DNA from: Oscillospiraceae bacterium
Lineage (GTDB): Bacteria > Bacillota > Clostridia > Oscillospirales > Ruminococcaceae
NCBI GenBank assembly: GCA_009777725.1
Contig: WRLG01000025.1
Span: forward strand, 1-44,583
DNA length: 44,583 nt
Direction of reading: 5' to 3'
The translations under genes were made by a program, and so were the position numbers. The notes under the pieces were generated by a model. The model made no database searches and was not told the DNA's origin. It saw only the letters and a program-made list of their open reading frames with translations. This document shows positions 14,494 to 22,986 of the stretch, in pieces. Position 1 is the stretch's first letter. Every line of letters starts with the position of its first letter.

Positions 14494-17400
14494 ATGAAAG
14501 TGGAACGCGTTTATGTTGAAAAAAAATCGGAATTTGCCGTAGCGGCAAGAGGGCTTTATTCTTCTCTTAAATCGGCTCTGCGGATTGACAGGCTAAAGGG
14601 TGTGCGGATTTTAGAGCGTTACGATGTTGAGGGTGTATCGGAGGATATGTTTTTATCTGCCGTTGCCAACGTGATTTCCGAAGCGGAAATTGACATGGTT
14701 TACAGAGAACTGCCCGAAATGACCGCTGATGAAACCGTTTTTGCCGTTGAGGATTTACCCGGTCAGTACGACCAGCGCGCGGATACCTGCGCGGAGTGTA
14801 TCCAATTCCTTGCACGCGGCGAGCGTTGCAGGGTGAAAACCGCGAGAATTTATATTTTAAGCGGAAAGCTTAACGAGGAAGATTTAAAGGCTGTCAAGGC
14901 ATATATCATAAACCCTCTCGAATCTACCGAGGCATCCTTAGAGGAGGTTGATTCCTTAGTCGTCAAGCAACCGCCCCCGGATAGTGTTGAGACAGTTAAG
15001 GGCTTTATTGGCATGAACGATGAGGAACTGGCGAGGGTCGCCGCCGAATACGGTCTTGCCATGGATTTTGATGATGTGAAATTTTGCAGAGATTACTTTG
15101 GCAAAACGGAAAACCGCGACCCTACCGTTACCGAAATCAGGATGATTGATACCTATTGGTCCGACCACTGCCGCCACACCACGTTTTTGACGGTGATTGA
15201 CCATGCGGACATCACCCCCGATTATATTAAGAAATCATATGAGGAATATTTGAATGTCCGAAAGGAATTGGGCTGTGAGGCTAAGCCCGTTACGCTTATG
15301 GACATAGCTACAATAGCCGCGAAAAAGCTCAAAGCGGACGGGGTTCTGAAAGGGCTTGACGAATCGGAGGAGGTAAACGCCTGCTCGGTCAACATCAAAG
15401 CGGACATTGACGGCAAGCCGCAGGACTGGCTTTTAATGTTCAAGAATGAAACGCACAACCACCCTACCGAGATGGAGCCTTTCGGCGGCGCATCCACCTG
15501 CTTAGGGGGCGCGATTCGTGACCCGCTTTCCGGGCGCGCTTACGTTTATCAAGCGATGAGGATTACGGGTGCGGCAAACCCGTTAGTGCCCTTTGCCGAT
15601 ACCATTCAAGGCAAATTGCCGCAAAAGCAAATCACCGTAAGCGCGGCAAACGGCTACAGCTCATACGGCAACCAAATCGGACTGGCGGCGGGGCTTTGCG
15701 CTGAAATTTACCACTCCGGCTACGCCGCAAAACGTATGGAATTAGGGGCGGTTATCGCCGCCGCGCCCAAAGAAAACGTAGTCCGCGAAAATCCTGCCTC
15801 GGGCGACCTTATAATCCTTTTGGGCGGCAAAACAGGGCGGGACGGATGCGGCGGAGCGACCGGCTCTTCAAAGGCGCATACCGAAGCCTCTCTTGAAACA
15901 AGCGGCGCGGAGGTTCAAAAGGGTAATCCGCTAATCGAGCGCAATATTCAGCGGCTTTTCAGAAACCCCGAGGTGTCCAAAATAATCAAGCGTTGTAATG
16001 ATTTCGGAGCGGGCGGCGTTTCCGTCGCCATAGGCGAGCTTGCGGACGGGCTTTTAATCGATTTAAATGCCGTCCCCGTGAAATACGGCGGCTTAAACGG
16101 CACGGAGCTTGCCATATCGGAAAGCCAAGAGCGGATGGCTGTAGTCGTTTCTCACAAGAACGCGGCTTGGTTTATTGAGGAGGCTCTAAAGGAGAACCTT
16201 GAAGCTACCGTAGTAGCCGAGGTTACGGCTGAACGCCGCCTTGTCATGAAGTGGAATAAAGAAACCATCGTTGACCTATCGCGTGACTTCCTTAACTCAA
16301 ACGGCGCGCAGAAACATATCCGCGTTGCCGTCCCCGACCCTGTTACGAGCCGGATTAAGAACTATACCGACCGTGTTGACAGCTGGGAACTGATGATGAT
16401 GAATCTAAATGTCTGCTCCCAGAAGGGTTTAGCCTCCATGTTTGATTCAACCGTTGGTGCGGGCAGCGTCCTTATGCCGTTCGGCGGCGCGTGGCAGCTT
16501 ACCCCCGCGCAGGTTATGGCGGCGAAAATACCTGTTGAAAAGGGAGAAACAGATACCTGCTCCTTAATGGGCTGGGGTTATAATCCTTATATTTCCGAAA
16601 AAAGCCCTTATCACGGGGCAATGCTCGCGGTTATAGAGTCGCTTGCTAAAGTCGCCGCTTCGGGCGGGGATTATAAAAATTGTTATTTAACCTTTCAAGA
16701 GTATTTTGAACGCCTTCACGATAATCCCGCGCGCTGGGGCAAGCCTTTTGCCGCTTTGCTGGGTGCGTTTAAAGCGCAAACGGAGCTTGGGTGCGCGTCA
16801 ATCGGCGGCAAGGATTCAATGTCGGGCACATTTGAGAATATAGACGTTCCGGCGGCTTTGGTATCTTTCGCGGTAACAACCGCTTCGGCAAAGCGCGTGA
16901 TTTCACCCGAATTCAAAAGAGCGGGCAATAAGGTCGTGTTTATCAGCCCCGATTATGATGACGACAACCTGCCCGTATTTGAAAGTATAAAATCCTGCTT
17001 TGAGAGGGTTCAGAAACTGATTGAGGATGGGACTGCCATATCGGTCTGGGCGGTAGGCTTCGGCGGGGTTGCCGAGGCTTTGGCGAAGATGTCCATGGGT
17101 AACCGTATCGGCTTTAAATTTGAAAAGAAGCTCTCGGAGGATATATTGTTCTATTCAAAATACGGAGCTTTTATAGCCGAGCTTGACGGCGACCCGTTCA
17201 CCGTTGAGAATGTCATAGGCGTTACCATAGACGAATATAAAATATACTGCAAGGATTATACCGTAGATATGGCGTATATCCAAAGCAGGTGGGAGGAGCG
17301 GCTTGAGCCTGTATTCCCCGTCAAGGTTAAGGAGGAGAATAACGGGTACGGCAACGGTGACGAGGAGGAAGAGGATGTCAAGGCGGAAACCTTTACCTAC

Positions 17401-18237
17401 GCCAAGGGGCAAATTACGCAACATTCATCGCACTTCGGAAAGCCCAGAGTGTTTATTCCGATATTCCCCGGGACTAACAGCGAAACGGAAGCCGCACGGG
17501 CTTTTGAAAGGTGCGGAGCTGTTGCGGAGACCTTTGTCATTACAAACATTACCCCCGCTCTTTTAAACGATGCCATAAAAAAGGTTGAAAAAGCAATCAT
17601 GAATTCGCAAATCATTTGCCTGCCGGGCGGCTTCTCAATCGGCGGCTCTCCGGCGGATTCGGCGCGGTATATGGCGGCATTTTTCAAGCACCCCCTTATA
17701 GCGGATGCCGTAACCGCTCTTTTAGAAGAGCGCGGCGGAATGATTTTGGGCATAAACAGCGGCTTTAAGGCTCTTTTAAAGCTTGGTCTGCTCCCTTTCG
17801 GCAAATATGCCGAAACTACCGAGGCTTCTCCGATATTGACGTTAAATACAATAGGCAGGCATCAATCGGGTATGGTAAGAACCCGTATTGCTTCAAATAA
17901 ATCTCCTTGGCTGTCAAGATGCCGCATAGGTGATGTTCATACGGTCGCGCTATCAAGCGATTCGGGAAGATTTGCCGCCTCTGAAGAGTTGGTTCGCAGT
18001 CTTGCCGCTGACGGTCAAATTGCCTCTCAATACGTTGATTTATACGGTGAGCCGTCTATAGACATACGCTATAACCCCTGCGGCGCGGCTTATGCCATCG
18101 AGGGCTTAACATCACCCGACGGGCGTGTTTTCGGCAAGACGGCTCACAGTGAGCGATTCGGCGAGAGCATATGCAAAAATGTGCCCGGTGATAAGGAACA
18201 AGGGATTTTTGAAAGCGGTGTTGACTACTTTATTTAG
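14494..18237 (+). CDS. purL: Phosphoribosylformylglycinamidine synthase, clade II, glutaminase Cys missing
   Basis: FGAM synthase, fourth step of purine synthesis (FGAR + ATP + Gln to FGAM), as one 1247-residue chain like the clade II enzymes of Clostridia. The synthase half is intact: DTYWSDHCRHTTF (about 218-230), FKNETHNHPTEMEPFGGAST, GETDTCSLMGWGYNP and ASIGGKDSMSGTF. An acidic linker (about 950-970) precedes the glutamine amidotransferase domain (from about 984). That domain keeps the FPGTNSE and LPGGFS motifs and the HSER histidine, but where the family has G-I-C-N-G it reads G-I-N-S-G, with Asn1088 in place of the nucleophilic Cys. The ACTGTTAAATATAAAAGAAGGG region gives a distant SD. 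trmL follows after 11 nt. Confidence 0.93.
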   Translation: MKVERVYVEKKSEFAVAARGLYSSLKSALRIDRLKGVRILERYDVEGVSEDMFLSAVANVISEAEIDMVYRELPEMTADETVFAVEDLPGQYDQRADTCAECIQFLARGERCRVKTARIYILSGKLNEEDLKAVKAYIINPLESTEASLEEVDSLVVKQPPPDSVETVKGFIGMNDEELARVAAEYGLAMDFDDVKFCRDYFGKTENRDPTVTEIRMIDTYWSDHCRHTTFLTVIDHADITPDYIKKSYEEYLNVRKELGCEAKPVTLMDIATIAAKKLKADGVLKGLDESEEVNACSVNIKADIDGKPQDWLLMFKNETHNHPTEMEPFGGASTCLGGAIRDPLSGRAYVYQAMRITGAANPLVPFADTIQGKLPQKQITVSAANGYSSYGNQIGLAAGLCAEIYHSGYAAKRMELGAVIAAAPKENVVRENPASGDLIILLGGKTGRDGCGGATGSSKAHTEASLETSGAEVQKGNPLIERNIQRLFRNPEVSKIIKRCNDFGAGGVSVAIGELADGLLIDLNAVPVKYGGLNGTELAISESQERMAVVVSHKNAAWFIEEALKENLEATVVAEVTAERRLVMKWNKETIVDLSRDFLNSNGAQKHIRVAVPDPVTSRIKNYTDRVDSWELMMMNLNVCSQKGLASMFDSTVGAGSVLMPFGGAWQLTPAQVMAAKIPVEKGETDTCSLMGWGYNPYISEKSPYHGAMLAVIESLAKVAASGGDYKNCYLTFQEYFERLHDNPARWGKPFAALLGAFKAQTELGCASIGGKDSMSGTFENIDVPAALVSFAVTTASAKRVISPEFKRAGNKVVFISPDYDDDNLPVFESIKSCFERVQKLIEDGTAISVWAVGFGGVAEALAKMSMGNRIGFKFEKKLSEDILFYSKYGAFIAELDGDPFTVENVIGVTIDEYKIYCKDYTVDMAYIQSRWEERLEPVFPVKVKEENNGYGNGDEEEEDVKAETFTYAKGQITQHSSHFGKPRVFIPIFPGTNSETEAARAFERCGAVAETFVITNITPALLNDAIKKVEKAIMNSQIICLPGGFSIGGSPADSARYMAAFFKHPLIADAVTALLEERGGMILGINSGFKALLKLGLLPFGKYAETTEASPILTLNTIGRHQSGMVRTRIASNKSPWLSRCRIGDVHTVALSSDSGRFAASEELVRSLAADGQIASQYVDLYGEPSIDIRYNPCGAAYAIEGLTSPDGRVFGKTAHSERFGESICKNVPGDKEQGIFESGVDYFI

Positions 18238-18248
18238 GAGCATACATC

Positions 18249-18710
18249 ATGTTAAATTTAAACATCGTGCTTATCGAGCCGCAAATACCTCAGAATACGG
18301 GGAACATATCCAGAACCTGCGCTGTTACGGGGGCGAGGCTTCACTTGGTCCGCCCCTTTGGGTTTGAGATTACCGATGCTTCCTTAAAGCGCGCAGGGCT
18401 TGATTATTGGAATGAGCTTGACGTTACCTGCTACGACAATTCGGAGGATTTTTTTCAAAAGAACAGCGGCGAATTTTTCTACTTCACAACCAAGGGGAAA
18501 AACACCTACAGCGAACGCGCTTATCCCAAGGACTGTTACATTGTTTTCGGCAGGGAGGATAAAGGCTTGCCCGAGAGCCTGCTTAAAGCAAACCCGGATA
18601 ACTGCATGAGAATCCCCATGCGCCCCGCGCTCAGATGCCTCAACCTTTCAAACGCCGTTGCTGTAGCGGCATATGAGGTTTTGCGGCAATGGGAATTTGA
18701 TTTTAATTGA
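18249..18710 (+). CDS. trmL: tRNA (cytidine34-2'-O)-methyltransferase TrmL
   Basis: SPOUT-class methyltransferase modifying the wobble base of tRNA-Leu isoacceptors. The 153 residues match TrmL/CspR. The start NIVLIEPQIPQNTGNISRTC and the knot motifs VFGREDKGLPES and RIPMRPALRCLNLSNAVAVA are characteristic. AGGAG lies 8 nt before the ATG, 11 nt after purL, so the two are cotranscribed. The element at 18713-18785 begins 2 nt past its stop. Confidence 0.95.
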   Translation: MLNLNIVLIEPQIPQNTGNISRTCAVTGARLHLVRPFGFEITDASLKRAGLDYWNELDVTCYDNSEDFFQKNSGEFFYFTTKGKNTYSERAYPKDCYIVFGREDKGLPESLLKANPDNCMRIPMRPALRCLNLSNAVAVAAYEVLRQWEFDFN

Positions 18711-18712
18711 CA

Positions 18713-18785
18713 TGTAGGGCGCGACGCCCGCGGCGCGCCGTTGTGAAGCGCATATTTACGGCGCGCCGTGGCATCGCACCCTACA
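18713..18785. repeat. 73-bp palindromic repeat element
   Basis: Terminal inverted repeats TGTAGGGCGCGA and TCGCACCCTACA flank nested GC-rich palindromes (GGCGCGCC on each side). The TGTAGGG...CCCTACA ends are shared with the elements at 35705-35785 and partly at 114-140. It looks like a REP/MITE-type dispersed element; it may also terminate the trmL transcript. Confidence 0.7.
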
Positions 18786-18811
18786 AATATCTTCTGTAAA
18801 GGATGATTTTT

Positions 18812-19687
18812 TTGAAGCCGAAAATTAAGCTTATCACCGATTCAGCATCGGATATTCCGAGGGAGATTGAGCAGGAATACAGCATTGGCATGTTTAAGGT
18901 TCATATGACAATCGATGACTTTGAGTTTGACGAGAGAGATATATCAAACGAGGAATTTTACGAGCGGATTAAAAATTCCGATAATATGCCGACACACGCG
19001 CAGATTACGCCCTTTGAATTTGCCCAAAGCTTCAAAAAGTATTATGATGAAGGGTTTACCGATATTATTTATGTATCGTTACCCAAAAGGGGTTCAAATA
19101 CTAACTTCTCCGCTAATATTGCCAAAAATGAATTTTTTGAAAGCCACCCCGAAGCGGAAGCCGGTTTCAAAATCCATATAATAGACAGCGGAAATTATAC
19201 GGGAGCATACGGATACCCCGTATGCCAAGCGGCAAAAAAAATTGCTAAGGGAGCTTCCCCTGCGGAGGTTGTCGCTTATATTCAAGATTGGGCAGACTAT
19301 GCCGAGATTATTTTCGGCTGCTATTCGCTTGAATATGTAAAGCGTTCTGCGCGGGTAAGCGCGGCGGCGGCTTTTGCGGGAGAGGTTTTAGGTCTCCGCC
19401 CTATAATAAAAATCAAGGACGGCATTTCCTATACCCTTTCCAAGGTGCGCGGCACTCGAAATATCATCCCTAAAATTATTGAGCACGCCCAAGCGGATAT
19501 GACCCCCAAATCGCCTTATTGTATATTATACGGAAACAACCCCGAGCAAGCCGATGAACTCGAAAGGGAGGCGGTTAAGAAATTCGGCTACCCCCCTGAG
19601 ATGAGGTTTCAAATCGGTCCCGCCATTGCCTCCAATGTCGGTCCGCAGACTATAGGATTGACGATAAGGTCTAAGTTAATGCCGTGA
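18812..19687 (+). CDS. DegV family fatty-acid-binding protein
   Basis: DegV/FakB-like protein; the family binds a fatty acid and, with FakA, presents it for phosphorylation. The start IKLITDSASDIPREIEQEYS and later EFFESHPEAEAGFKIHIID and GLRPIIKIKDGISY are typical of DegV. Length about 292. The canonical TSQ-type motif is THAQITP here. I prefer a TTG start at 18812 because AAAGG lies 9 nt upstream; the ATG at 18803 directly abuts it. Preceded by the palindromic element, so probably its own transcript. The specific ligand cannot be told. Confidence 0.88.
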   Translation: MKPKIKLITDSASDIPREIEQEYSIGMFKVHMTIDDFEFDERDISNEEFYERIKNSDNMPTHAQITPFEFAQSFKKYYDEGFTDIIYVSLPKRGSNTNFSANIAKNEFFESHPEAEAGFKIHIIDSGNYTGAYGYPVCQAAKKIAKGASPAEVVAYIQDWADYAEIIFGCYSLEYVKRSARVSAAAAFAGEVLGLRPIIKIKDGISYTLSKVRGTRNIIPKIIEHAQADMTPKSPYCILYGNNPEQADELEREAVKKFGYPPEMRFQIGPAIASNVGPQTIGLTIRSKLMP

Positions 19688-19712
19688 CAAAAACCAAAAA
19701 TCGGAGGTAATC

Positions 19713-19957
19713 ATGCCTAAAAAAGAAAATATCAGTGTTCAGGGGACGGCTTTATAATCCGAATTTTAATGTTACCGAATTCGGTAATATTAAAATGGAA
19801 AGCACGGACAATAGTTTCACGCTGACCACAAAACAATGGACAGAGACTAACGCAATAGGCGTTACTGCAAAGCGAACGGTTAATTCAGCTTAACAGCACG
19901 GCAATTACTCAAATGAAATCGCTTGTGGGTAATGGTGCGGTAAAGGGGTTGAAATAG
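19713..19957 (+). pseudogene. Degenerate gene fragment, unrecognised
   Basis: A good ribosome binding site (CGGAGGTAATC) and ATG open a frame, MPKKENISVQGTAL, that stops after 14 codons. Reading continues in the next frame (LYNPNFNVTEFGNIK through TLTTKQWTETNAIGVTAKR) and then in a third (LNSTAITQMKSLVGNGAVKG) to a TAG at 19955-19957. Two frame changes in 245 nt, each with protein-like composition, suggest a broken small gene about 80 residues long. It sits 25 nt after the DegV gene. I do not recognise the family; it could also be chance. Confidence 0.4.
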
Positions 19958-20022
19958 GGGGGTGTTAATATTTTGCCAAAATTAAGGCGGGAATATTGTT
20001 TATTTTGGCTATAATTTAGGGG

Positions 20023-20051
20023 TTGACATTTGGTTTCGGGTGAGGTATAAT
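20023..20051 (+). promoter_or_regulatory. Promoter of antisense RNA, TA module 4
   Basis: TTGACA (20023-20028), 17 bp, TATAAT (20046-20051), perfect consensus, facing the small toxin-like gene at 20139-20243. Confidence 0.85.
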
Positions 20052-20057
20052 AAAAAA

Positions 20058-20151
20058 AGAGGGTATGCCGCAGTGACGGTCTGCTCCCCTAAAGTTAAAG
20101 TTTAAGAATAAACCGCTTCAGATTTGCAGTCAGGCGGTTTATTTCTTTTTA
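20058..20151 (+). ncRNA. Predicted antisense antitoxin RNA, module 4
   Basis: About 94 nt, ending at AATAAACCGC/GCGGTTTATT (20107-20116/20134-20143) plus a T-run. The terminator overlaps the toxin stop codon. The 5' end (GGGTATG...ACGGTCTGCTCCCCT) resembles, in the same sense, segments of the module 4 toxin leader, including the CTCCCC arm that covers the SD. Organisation equals module 3. Confidence 0.65.
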
Positions 20152-20243
20152 TTACGACTGTAAAGAAGTATGCTGATAACAACAATAATTATGTCACTGA
20201 TTACGCCAATGATTGTTGCCGCCGTTAGGATTATATCACGCAT
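20139..20243 (-). CDS. Small hydrophobic type I toxin-like peptide, module 4
   Basis: A 34-residue peptide, MRDIILTAATIIGVISDIII then VVISILLYSRNKKK: a single long hydrophobic helix with a basic tail. GAGGGGGTGA precedes the ATG and can pair with the upstream CCCC run, hiding the ribosome binding site. The toxin promoter at 20365-20393 leaves a leader of about 115 nt, close to the 111-117 nt of modules 1-3. It lies about 16 kb away from them, so the module type is dispersed in the genome. Toxicity is inferred. Confidence 0.65.
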   Translation of the reverse strand: MRDIILTAATIIGVISDIIIVVISILLYSRNKKK

Positions 20244-20364
20244 ACGCTTCACCCCCTCTCAAAAAAGGGGAGCAACAAAAGGATTCAAGACCGCCACCGT
20301 ATTTCAACATACCCAAGTTAAGGCGCGACCCACTCGCTTAATGCTCTGACATCGCCTTAATTAC

Positions 20365-20393
20365 ATCATACAACATTTTTTGCAGGTTGTCAA
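20365..20393 (-). promoter_or_regulatory. Promoter of toxin mRNA, module 4
   Basis: Minus-strand TTGACA (20393-20388), 17 bp, TATGAT (20370-20365). Predicted start near 20358. Confidence 0.75.
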
Positions 20394-20446
20394 CTAAAAC
20401 ATTAACATTTATGTTAGAGTAATAAAAGCAGGGTGGCGAACGCCCC

Positions 20447-20499
20447 GCATTAATTTAAAAAGCCGCCTTTTTTAAAAGGGCGGCTTTTTAAATTAATGC
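20447..20499 (-). terminator. Long terminator hairpin after the PBP gene
   Basis: A near-perfect 21-bp stem, GCATTAATTTAAAAAGCCGC (20447 onward) against its complement ending at 20499, with internal A/T runs on both sides of the GCCGCC core. It lies 14 nt past the PBP stop on the minus strand and can act in both directions. Confidence 0.85.
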
Positions 20500-20512
20500 G
20501 CTGATTCCTAAA

Positions 20513-22906
20513 TCAACCCCCGCCGTGATTTCCCGAACACATGGAGGGGACGTTTGTGCTTTTGTAGTAGCCTAAACCTCCCGTGGGACATGAGCCGCTT
20601 GCGATTAAGCCTGTATTACTGCAGAAATACAGTTCTCTCACATCGGGGTTAGAGGGGAAGCTTCCGCCTCCGGCTTCCTCCATAATATCACCGAAAACAT
20701 TTTTCCATACCTGCGCCGAGCCGTAATAAGGTGAGGGTTGCATTGCTTTCGGGGTATCATAGCCATACCATATACCGCTCACATATTCGGGAGTGCATCC
20801 AACGAAAGTGATGTCATGCCAGTTATCCGAAGTACCCGTCTTTCCGACTACCGTTACATTCGGCAGTTTAGCCGCCCGCCCCGTACCGTTAGGTCCTTCA
20901 ATAACGGTCTGCATCAGCTTATTCATAACGTAAGCAGTTTCTTTATTTAAGGATTGGAAAGGTATATATTTATTCTCCAGAATAACCCTGCCGTTTGAAT
21001 CTACTACTCGAGTGTAGGTGGTAGGCGAGTAGTAGATTCCCGCGTTACCGAACGGCTGGTAGGATGCTACCAGCTCCTTTAAGTGCATACCTGTCGTTAA
21101 CGCTCCGATTGAAAGCGGGGCAAGTGCCGCATCGTAAGCTGAGAGCGTGGTGATTCTGTAATTATACTGCAAAAAATCAAACACGGCGGGAGGGGTCGCC
21201 TTTTGAACAAGCTGAGCGGGAACGGTATTCAGCGACCTTTGCAGTGCCTGGAAGGTAAAATACCCCCCGTGGTCCCATGAACGTGAATTGTAGTTATAAG
21301 GTCCTTGCCTCATCCGCCCCGTTGACTCGTCTAAAGCCCAGTTATCAAGCGGCTTATTAATGTGAATGGTAGACCATGTCATAAGGTCATGCTCTATCGC
21401 GTAGCTGTAGGAGGCGATTGGCTTTATGCACGAGCCGGGCGAGCGTTCCGCCCTGTCTGCGTGGCTCCATATATTAGAGCCCGCTTTTTCGCCTATTCCT
21501 CCCACGACAGCCTTGATATTTCCCATATAATCAATGCAAATAGCCGCTGAGTTGGGCGGGTCGAGCCGCACCTCACTTGAAAAAGTAGTCCAGTCCTTAT
21601 ATTTTGCTTCTAATGCTTCCTGCATTTTCAAATCAACGGTGGCATAAACCTCGTAGCCGCCGTTATAAAGCATATCGCTTGCTTCGTCTAAGCTCACTCC
21701 GTAACTCCTCGCTAAATCCCAAGTCACATCCCTTATAACCATATCGACAAACCAGCTTTGTATGCCGGAACTTAGCTTGTCATCATCGGATGGTGCGTTC
21801 GGGTCGCGGAAAATAAGCTCCTCCGCTAACGCCTCGCGGTATTCGTTCTCCGAAATCGCGGCGTTTTGATACATGAGGAGCAATACCGTTTTCTGGCGTT
21901 CCAAATTCATATCAAGATTCGCAAACGGATTCCAAATATTCGGGTTTTTGGGGATAGCCGCCAAGCTCGCGCCCTCGGCTATGGTAAGCTCCGACACGTC
22001 CTTTCCGAAATACTTCATAGAGGCGGCTTGTATTCCGTGGGCACTTCCTCCGAAGCCTATCCAATTTAAATATGCTTCAAGAATTTTTGATTTCGGAACA
22101 TACTGCTCCAGATAAGATGCCCTGAAAATCTCGCGCATCTTTCTTTCCCAGTTTTCATCATCATCTCCCGTGACATTTTTTACAAGCTGCTGCGTTATGG
22201 TAGAACCGCCTTGACGACCCCACATCTGCAAAATTTCATTTATAAACGCGGTAAACGTCCGCTTCCAGTCAACTCCGTGGTGCTCATAAAAGCGTTCATC
22301 TTCGGTATAGACGAAAGCATCTTGAACATGTTTGGGGACTTGTTCAAGCTTTACGGGTATGCGGTTTGCCCCCCTGCTGATGCTGGCAAGCTCAACGGGG
22401 TTTCCTGTTTCGTCATAGCCGTATATAAATGAAGTGTAATCCAGATTTACCCCCGAAAAGGGGTCAATGTCAATCACATCGTTGCGGTATTCCTCTGCGA
22501 AATTAATTACGTACACGACCATAGCCGCCGCCACGATAGAGCCGGTTATTACCGCCAGCAGTATAAGAGAAAGCAATGTCGTCCCGATTACCGCAATGGT
22601 TCTTTTTACGGGATGAACTTTGCGCTTGTTCTTTTTTGGCGGTTGCTTCGGTCGCGGCTTAGCGGAGCTTGCCTGCGGCTGACGCGCCCCCTGCTGAGGT
22701 TGGCGCGCATCCGGCGGAGGCTTGCGCGCCCCTTGCTGAGGCTGACGAGCATCCGGCGGAGGTTTACGCCGTACAGCTTCGGGCGAGGGCGGCTTACCAT
22801 TACTTTGCCGCTGAGCTTGCGGCGGCGGGGGCGTCTTAGCTTTAAGCTCGCCGGAAACTTCACTTTCGGTAATGCCCTCATCGGTTATTATATATCGTTT
22901 GCTCAT
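20513..22906 (-). CDS. Class A penicillin-binding protein (PBP1A-like)
   Basis: Bifunctional glycosyltransferase/transpeptidase building peptidoglycan at the membrane. From the ATG at 22906 (GGGGGA upstream) it has 797 residues. A cytosolic Pro/Gln/Arg-rich N-terminal tail (about 20-100) contains repeats of PPPDARQPQQGAR. One transmembrane segment follows at about 105-135, then the GT51 domain (EDERFYEHHGVDW, GGSTITQQLVKN, IPKNPNIWNP). The transpeptidase domain has the active SxxK as SPGSCIKP (Ser492), SLN, and VGKTGTSDNWHD (about 687). The C-terminus has paired Cys. It is monocistronic, with a consensus promoter and strong terminator. The repeat tail may be a protein-interaction or low-complexity anchor. 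Confidence 0.93.
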   Translation of the reverse strand: MSKRYIITDEGITESEVSGELKAKTPPPPQAQRQSNGKPPSPEAVRRKPPPDARQPQQGARKPPPDARQPQQGARQPQASSAKPRPKQPPKKNKRKVHPVKRTIAVIGTTLLSLILLAVITGSIVAAAMVVYVINFAEEYRNDVIDIDPFSGVNLDYTSFIYGYDETGNPVELASISRGANRIPVKLEQVPKHVQDAFVYTEDERFYEHHGVDWKRTFTAFINEILQMWGRQGGSTITQQLVKNVTGDDDENWERKMREIFRASYLEQYVPKSKILEAYLNWIGFGGSAHGIQAASMKYFGKDVSELTIAEGASLAAIPKNPNIWNPFANLDMNLERQKTVLLLMYQNAAISENEYREALAEELIFRDPNAPSDDDKLSSGIQSWFVDMVIRDVTWDLARSYGVSLDEASDMLYNGGYEVYATVDLKMQEALEAKYKDWTTFSSEVRLDPPNSAAICIDYMGNIKAVVGGIGEKAGSNIWSHADRAERSPGSCIKPIASYSYAIEHDLMTWSTIHINKPLDNWALDESTGRMRQGPYNYNSRSWDHGGYFTFQALQRSLNTVPAQLVQKATPPAVFDFLQYNYRITTLSAYDAALAPLSIGALTTGMHLKELVASYQPFGNAGIYYSPTTYTRVVDSNGRVILENKYIPFQSLNKETAYVMNKLMQTVIEGPNGTGRAAKLPNVTVVGKTGTSDNWHDITFVGCTPEYVSGIWYGYDTPKAMQPSPYYGSAQVWKNVFGDIMEEAGGGSFPSNPDVRELYFCSNTGLIASGSCPTGGLGYYKSTNVPSMCSGNHGGG

Positions 22907-22948
22907 TTTGTCGTCCCCCTTTTTCAATTAACAGCTAATCTAATTTAT

Positions 22949-22977
22949 ATTATACTATAATCAAATATTGTTGTCAA
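22949..22977 (-). promoter_or_regulatory. Promoter of the PBP gene
   Basis: Minus-strand TTGACA (22977-22972), 17 bp, TATAAT (22954-22949), about 36 nt before the start codon. Confidence 0.85.
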
Positions 22978-22986
22978 TACTGCTTA

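Noticed and set aside
15222-15497. Minus-strand open frames within purL
   Set aside because: They are antisense shadows of a conserved coding region with high GC third positions.
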